A DNA stretch of 10,594 nucleotides from the NCBI GenBank assembly GCA_003522805.1, contig DPIB01000226.1, positions 1 to 10,594 of the forward strand, in the 5' to 3' direction. The notes beneath the pieces were generated by a model. It was not told where the DNA came from. It did no database searches and saw only the letters and a program-made list of their open reading frames with translations. The stretch comes from Fervidobacterium sp. (lineage in GTDB: Bacteria; Thermotogota; Thermotogae; Thermotogales; Fervidobacteriaceae). The position numbers and the translations under genes are program-made. This document shows, piece after piece, positions 6,778 to 10,594 of this stretch. Every line of letters begins with the position of its first letter. Position 1 is the first letter of the stretch.

Positions 6778-8595
6778 TTACTCCTCCTTATCAATCCTCT
6801 CTATAATCTCCGATTTTTCATTCAGGGCATCGATTTCCTCAAATACTGCTAACAATTCCTCTTCCAAAAAGCGTTTTTCCTTATCCATATTCATTATTTC
6901 GACATAATCCTGTGTTATATGCATCTTTCTGTCTATCTCTTCTATCTTTTGTGCTAATTCTAATTCTCTTACCTGTAACTCTTCCAATTTCCTTTTCATA
7001 GTCTTCAGCTGATTCCTGATTTTCTTCTTCTCTTCAAAATCGATGTTCTTTTGCTTCTCTTCCCTCTCTTTTTCCTTGGCAAAGAAGAGTGGCTCATTGA
7101 CCTCAACGATCGTGTGGTCTCTTATCGTCAGGAATCTGTTGCACACATTCCTGATCAATTCAACATCATGTGATACAAGCAATATACTACCTTTGTATTC
7201 TTTGAGAGCATCTTCCAACGACTCAACTGTTTCCAAATCCATATGATTCGTAGGTTCGTCCAATATCAACAAATTCGGCTTCCTCAAGAGTATCTTAGCC
7301 AGTGCCAGAATCTGCCTTTCGCCACCGCTTAGCGATGCAATTGTTTTAAAAACATCTTCCCCTTTGAACCCAAATCTTCCCGCATACGCCCTGATTACGT
7401 AATCAGGCTTTTCTGGCATCTCTTCAAATATTTCATCGAAAACCGTGTTATCGAGGCCAAGCTGGTCTACAAACTGCTCAACATATGCTACATTTACCTT
7501 ATGCCCGAGGTTGATTCGCCCCACTTGATAATCCAGGTTAATCGGATTGTCTTGGTTCAAAGTATTTACCAGACCGGAGTAGTCCATTTGGTTCGATTGG
7601 TTTATCTCATTTGCAATGATCTTCAACAAAGTGGTCTTCCCAGAACCATTCGGCCCCATAATGGCCACTTTATCCCTCTCGTAAATCGTGAAGGAAACAT
7701 TTTTTAGCAACCCATTCCAAGAGACATTCTCCACATTCAGAACAACATATCCTGTACTTACTGGCTCTGGTATGCTTATTCTTCTCTCCTCTTCTTCCAA
7801 ATACAAATTCGGCATATTCTCAAGCTCTGCTATCATCTTCTCCAGTATTTTTTCTTTACTCTTAGCTTGCTTTATGAGTTTTTCTCTACCCCATCTTCTA
7901 TACCTATCAATTATTGCCTTCAGTCTCTCTATTTCCCGTTGAATATTTGCCACCTGACGTCTTTGTGTCTCGATTATTTTTTGCCTCTCGATATGATAGT
8001 GGTCAAAATCCATGTCGAAAGTCCATATGGTTTCGTTGTTGATCTCCCAGAATTTTCTACATACGTCTCTGAGAAAATTTCTGTCATGCGAGATGACTAT
8101 GTAACCGCCCTTAAACGAATTCAGCAGTGTCTTCAAATACTCAATGCTCTCTATGTCGAGAAAATTGGTTGGTTCATCTAGAAGTAGGAAGTCTGGCTCT
8201 TCAATGAACAATCTTCCTACCTGCAATTTCGTTTTCTCACCACCACTGAAAGTTGATATATCTCTATTCCAGTCCTCTTCGGAGAATCCTAATCCCTTAA
8301 GAACACTTCTTACCTGTTTTTGCTTTTCACTTGTGTCCGCAACGTTCATGTAATACTCATATGGGGTATTACCATCAAACGTTCTGTACTGATCCATGTA
8401 AAGAACCTTTCCTGAAGTATTTATTTCCCCATCATAATCGTTGAAAATACCTGCTATTGCTTTCATCAGCGTACTTTTTCCACTTCCATTCTTACCCATT
8501 AGGCCTATTCTATCTTTCGGAAATATCGTTGCATTGAAGTTTGAAAACAAAACCTTCTCAGGAAACGAGATGGACAAGTTTTTGATACTGATCAA
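6778..8595 (-). CDS. ABC-F family ATPase (Uup/ribosome-associated type)
   Basis: ABC-F proteins are cytoplasmic twin-ATPase proteins without membrane domains; characterised members act on the ribosome or in antibiotic protection. In 605 residues, domain 1 has Walker A GKNGSGKS (34-41), signature FSGGE (116-120), Walker B LLLDE (137-141) and switch His170. A charged helical linker (about 200-262, the ABC-F P-site interaction region) follows. Domain 2 has GPNGSGKT (314-321), LSGGE (422-426), LLILDE (442-447) and His476. The C-terminal 100 residues are a charged coiled coil as in Uup. Domain 2 has an extra Asn/Gln-rich stretch of about 25 residues near 334-357, between Walker A and the Q-loop. 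The TTG start at 8595 follows AAGGGAAGA and gives the usual MISIKNLSISF opening. It begins 3 nt after the restored end of the acyltransferase pseudogene. The subfamily is not certain. Confidence 0.92.
   Translation of the reverse strand: MISIKNLSISFPEKVLFSNFNATIFPKDRIGLMGKNGSGKSTLMKAIAGIFNDYDGEINTSGKVLYMDQYRTFDGNTPYEYYMNVADTSEKQKQVRSVLKGLGFSEEDWNRDISTFSGGEKTKLQVGRLFIEEPDFLLLDEPTNFLDIESIEYLKTLLNSFKGGYIVISHDRNFLRDVCRKFWEINNETIWTFDMDFDHYHIERQKIIETQRRQVANIQREIERLKAIIDRYRRWGREKLIKQAKSKEKILEKMIAELENMPNLYLEEEERRISIPEPVSTGYVVLNVENVSWNGLLKNVSFTIYERDKVAIMGPNGSGKTTLLKIIANEINQSNQMDYSGLVNTLNQDNPINLDYQVGRINLGHKVNVAYVEQFVDQLGLDNTVFDEIFEEMPEKPDYVIRAYAGRFGFKGEDVFKTIASLSGGERQILALAKILLRKPNLLILDEPTNHMDLETVESLEDALKEYKGSILLVSHDVELIRNVCNRFLTIRDHTIVEVNEPLFFAKEKEREEKQKNIDFEEKKKIRNQLKTMKRKLEELQVRELELAQKIEEIDRKMHITQDYVEIMNMDKEKRFLEEELLAVFEEIDALNEKSEIIERIDKEE
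6781..6789 (-). promoter_or_regulatory. Ribosome binding site for the GNAT gene, within the ABC-F stop region
   Basis: AAGGAGGAG encodes the last residues of the ABC-F protein and precedes the GNAT ATG by 13 nt. It argues against the in-frame TTG at 6794, and suggests coupling of the two genes. Confidence 0.5.
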
Positions 8596-8598
8596 GTC

Positions 8599-9433
8599 TT
8601 ATCTTCCCTTCTTGTTTAATTTTGCTGCCCTTCTTGTTCTGACAAATTGATAAAACTGATATGGTTGCGACAATGCCAATTTCAATGGCTTTGGCAAAAT
8701 CAGAATGAGCAGATACATAGGCACATAGGCACGAGTATCGATGGAAAGGTAATGTACCAATAGGCTCTTAATGTCTCTTCTGTTACGACCATACCAATCA
8801 TTGTAAGTATTCCTAATATGATGCTGCCGACTGTGATATGGTAGCCCAAAACAAATATAGAGTCTTCCGAAAATCTATTCAACACAGATGCAATTTGTGA
8901 CCATACGATTTTTAGATTGTTTCTCTCAACAACTTGAGCAATCCAGATGACAAATATCATGGCACCAAATTCTCCAACCAAGCTCAGGAGGCCATATCTT
9001 CCATACCGTCCAGAATTCCAATTTGAACCACCATTTACCCAAGCAGTCAGAATCCAAATGCCTAGTGCTGTAATTCCATGCCAGAAATGCAATTTGAAAT
9101 GTACTTTTTCTCTGAACAATCTCCCAAACTCTAATGTGATGAGCGCCGTAAATGCAACATCTATCTTGAATGGCATTGCTACAGGCTTTATCGAAGAGTA
9201 CATCCTAAGGAATATGCCAAAAGCAAGTTCGATTTCTTCTTGATGATTTTTGTTACACTAGCCCCATCTTTTGGATAAAGATATCCACTGATAAAAGGAA
9301 AAATGGCTATTATATACGTCAGAAACTCAAAGATAAATGTTGGACATTGCGAGTGTGCAAGTATCACAAGAATTATCGCTAAACCACGCGAATAGTCAAG
9401 CCATTCAATTCGATTTGGTGCACTTGTTGCCAT
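8599..9433 (-). pseudogene. Decayed membrane acyltransferase (acyltransferase-3 family)
   Basis: The intact family is a membrane O-acetyltransferase that modifies sugars or surface glycans. The N-terminal piece (9433-9188; ATG with AAAGG 5 nt upstream) has the hallmark RIEWLDYSRGLAIILVILAHS and the membrane helix ending FISGYLYPKDG, then runs to TAA at 9188. A second frame, open from about 9245 and annotatable from 9203 to 8700, continues with FTALITLEFGRLF and further membrane helices. The roughly 100 or more residues normally between these parts are missing, so I infer an internal deletion plus frame change near 9225-9245. Near the end, an 8-bp tandem duplication (8715-8732) shifts the frame to TGA at 8700. 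Removing one copy restores YLLILILPKPLKLALSQPYQ and runs to TAA at 8599, 3 nt before the ABC-F start. Two separate lesions indicate a dead gene. The gap before it (9434-9566) shows nothing clear. Confidence 0.85.
8715..8732. repeat. 8-bp tandem duplication (CATAGGCA twice) in the pseudogene
   Basis: CATAGGCA occurs at 8716-8723 and again at 8724-8731, with period-8 identity from 8715 to 8732. Deleting one unit joins the minus-strand reading SILVPM to YLLILILPKPLK, so this looks like a slippage duplication that broke the frame. Confidence 0.85.
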
Positions 9434-9566
9434 ACTTGCCTTTCTTTCAACTACTTTGGTCAATCACTCCGATTCCATTGCGCCACTCTCTACATGCTGT
9501 TGAACTCTTATCACAGCAACCACCAGTGAAATCCTACTCTATTTAGACAGGAATTGAGAAATAAGA

Positions 9567-10475
9567 CTAATCAACTGCATCTGTTTGAACAGATTTGCTA
9601 GTCTGCAAGACTCCAAGTACGATCGAAAGGCTCATCAGTACAGCACCAATTGCTTGAATGGTTGATAACCTCTCATCAAGTAATAAGATCGAAAGTATCA
9701 TCGAGAAAATTGGCTCCCCAACAAAGATCAAAGCAGACACGTTACTCCCCACTACCTTTTGATATTTTGCCTGTATGATGATCGCCACTATCGTAGCGGT
9801 AACTGCCGTGAATGCAGCTGTCCCTAAAGCAGGTAGTGTAAATGTCCAAGTGCCACTTGGGTAAATGAAATTAAATATCGTGTTCAAAACTGCTACCGTT
9901 AGAAATTGTGGAGTAAGTAACTTGTATTCACTCGTCTTTTTGGAAAACACGGTGATTAAAACGACGTGGAGTGCATAACAAAGGCCACAGATCATCGTCA
10001 AAAAATCGCCAAAGTTGAAACCATTGATTCCACCGCTTAGTAGATACATGCCGATGAAAGCTCCTATAAATCCAAAAACCTGAAATATTCGTGGCTTTTC
10101 CTTTTCGATGAAGTACGAGAAGAAAGGTACTATAACTATGTAGAGAGAGGTTATAAATCCACTCTTTGTGGAAGTTGTCAATGTCAATCCCCAAGTTTGG
10201 GTAGCATAAGCCACAGACATCACTATACCGAGTATTGTTCCATGTACCCAGTCTGACTTTCTAAACATGAGCAATGATAAAAAAGTTGCGATCCAAAATC
10301 GGATCGCATTGTACAAAAAGGGTGAGACTTCTTCAGTCAAGACCATTTTCTGAATGGGAAATGTCAGTCCCCAGAGAAATGTCAAGACCAAGAGCCAGAA
10401 AACTGCTATCGATTTTTTAGGTTTACCAGTTGAATTTTTATTTTTGTTTGAAAACTCATTTTCATTATGTTCCAT
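9567..10475 (-). CDS. EamA-family transporter (drug/metabolite transporter superfamily)
   Basis: This is a probable inner-membrane exporter or permease of the DMT superfamily; such proteins move amino acids, metabolites or drugs, and the substrate cannot be told here. The 302 residues have a hydrophilic, Asn/Lys-rich N-terminus (1-21). They continue with two homologous EamA repeats (about 24-148 and 156-290), each with five hydrophobic helices. WLLVLTFLWGLTFPIQK in repeat 1 and ALIFVGEPIFSMILSILLLDERL in repeat 2 are typical motifs. The ATG at 10475 starts 8 nt after the stop of the upstream gene. Its best ribosome site, GAGGTGA, is inside that gene and 15 nt away, which is long; no better start is in frame. 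It is probably in one transcript with the upstream gene. Confidence 0.88.
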   Translation of the reverse strand: MEHNENEFSNKNKNSTGKPKKSIAVFWLLVLTFLWGLTFPIQKMVLTEEVSPFLYNAIRFWIATFLSLLMFRKSDWVHGTILGIVMSVAYATQTWGLTLTTSTKSGFITSLYIVIVPFFSYFIEKEKPRIFQVFGFIGAFIGMYLLSGGINGFNFGDFLTMICGLCYALHVVLITVFSKKTSEYKLLTPQFLTVAVLNTIFNFIYPSGTWTFTLPALGTAAFTAVTATIVAIIIQAKYQKVVGSNVSALIFVGEPIFSMILSILLLDERLSTIQAIGAVLMSLSIVLGVLQTSKSVQTDAVD

Positions 10476-10483
10476 GACGGTAT

Positions 10484-10594
10484 CTATAATTCACCTCGGT
10501 CCTTCTGTTTTCTTATCCTCACTTTTATCATTTTTCCTGCAAGAAGATTTCCACTTCTGTATGTGGGGAATGATACATATACCACATTAAAACC
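10484..10594 (-). CDS. 3' end of a gene with a TRAM-like tail, possibly a MiaB/MtaB-type methylthiotransferase
   Basis: A frame with no stop enters from the right window edge and runs for 36 codons to TAG at 10484, reading GFNVVYVSFPTYRSGNLL, then AGKMIKVRIRKQKDRGEL. The pattern of a Gly-aromatic start, an alternating hydrophobic strand, then L.GK.IKVRI and a final GEL resembles the C-terminal TRAM (RNA-binding) domain of radical-SAM tRNA methylthiotransferases such as MtaB or MiaB. Only the tail is present, so the radical-SAM motif cannot be checked; another TRAM protein is possible. It ends 8 nt before the EamA transporter start, and its last codons hold that gene's only visible ribosome site. 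That the frame is coding is likely; the family is tentative. Confidence 0.6.
   Translation of the reverse strand, partial: GFNVVYVSFPTYRSGNLLAGKMIKVRIRKQKDRGEL

Noticed and set aside
8700..9203. A separate small membrane protein gene.
   Set aside because: Its sequence continues the acyltransferase-3 fold, it lacks its own ribosome site, and its frame is open well upstream of the first ATG, so it is the second piece of a broken gene.
9495..9518. Inverted repeat TGCTGT/ACAGCA between the transporter and the acyltransferase pseudogene.
   Set aside because: Only 6 bp with a 12-nt loop and no T-run or promoter context; likely chance.

Overview
The window looks like chromosomal DNA of a thermophilic member of the Thermotogota, plausibly Fervidobacterium or a relative. 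This rests on resemblance of the proteins to Thermotoga maritima counterparts (for example the Dxr start [16 protein letters not shown]), a moderately AT-rich composition, frequent TTG starts and strong Shine-Dalgarno sites. The genus is inference. Every protein-coding gene is on the minus strand, so transcription runs from the right end of the window to the left.

In transcription order, the right part (10594 to 8599) has the 3' end of a gene whose tail looks like a TRAM domain (possibly a MiaB/MtaB-type methylthiotransferase). It is followed by a ten-helix EamA/DMT-family transporter and a decayed acyltransferase-3 gene. That gene is broken by an internal deletion and by an 8-bp tandem duplication. 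The middle part (8595 to 5370) has an ABC-F ATPase, a GNAT acetyltransferase translated from a start just past the ABC-F stop, and endonuclease IV (nfo). The nfo gene has its own candidate extended -10 promoter under an inverted repeat.

A 222-bp structured gap (5148-5369) separates nfo from the left cluster thiN-dxr-rseP-ispG-surE. The cluster is tightly packed: thiN and dxr overlap by 22 bp and the other gaps are short. It joins two steps of the MEP isoprenoid pathway (Dxr, IspG) to thiamine diphosphokinase, which makes the cofactor needed by Dxs, the first MEP enzyme. It also carries an intramembrane site-2 protease and the nucleotide phosphatase SurE. A good sigma-70-type promoter at the end of ispG could let surE be transcribed separately.

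The most interesting feature is at the left edge. Bases 1-48 look like the right end of an IS200/IS605-family element that has inserted into the 3' end of surE, with the body of the element lying outside the window. The insertion supplies the last 12 codons and the stop of surE. If the element encodes TnpB, its omega RNA would run out of the right end into surE and take its guide from there. The rest is mostly housekeeping sequence, and I found no convincing new multi-gene system.
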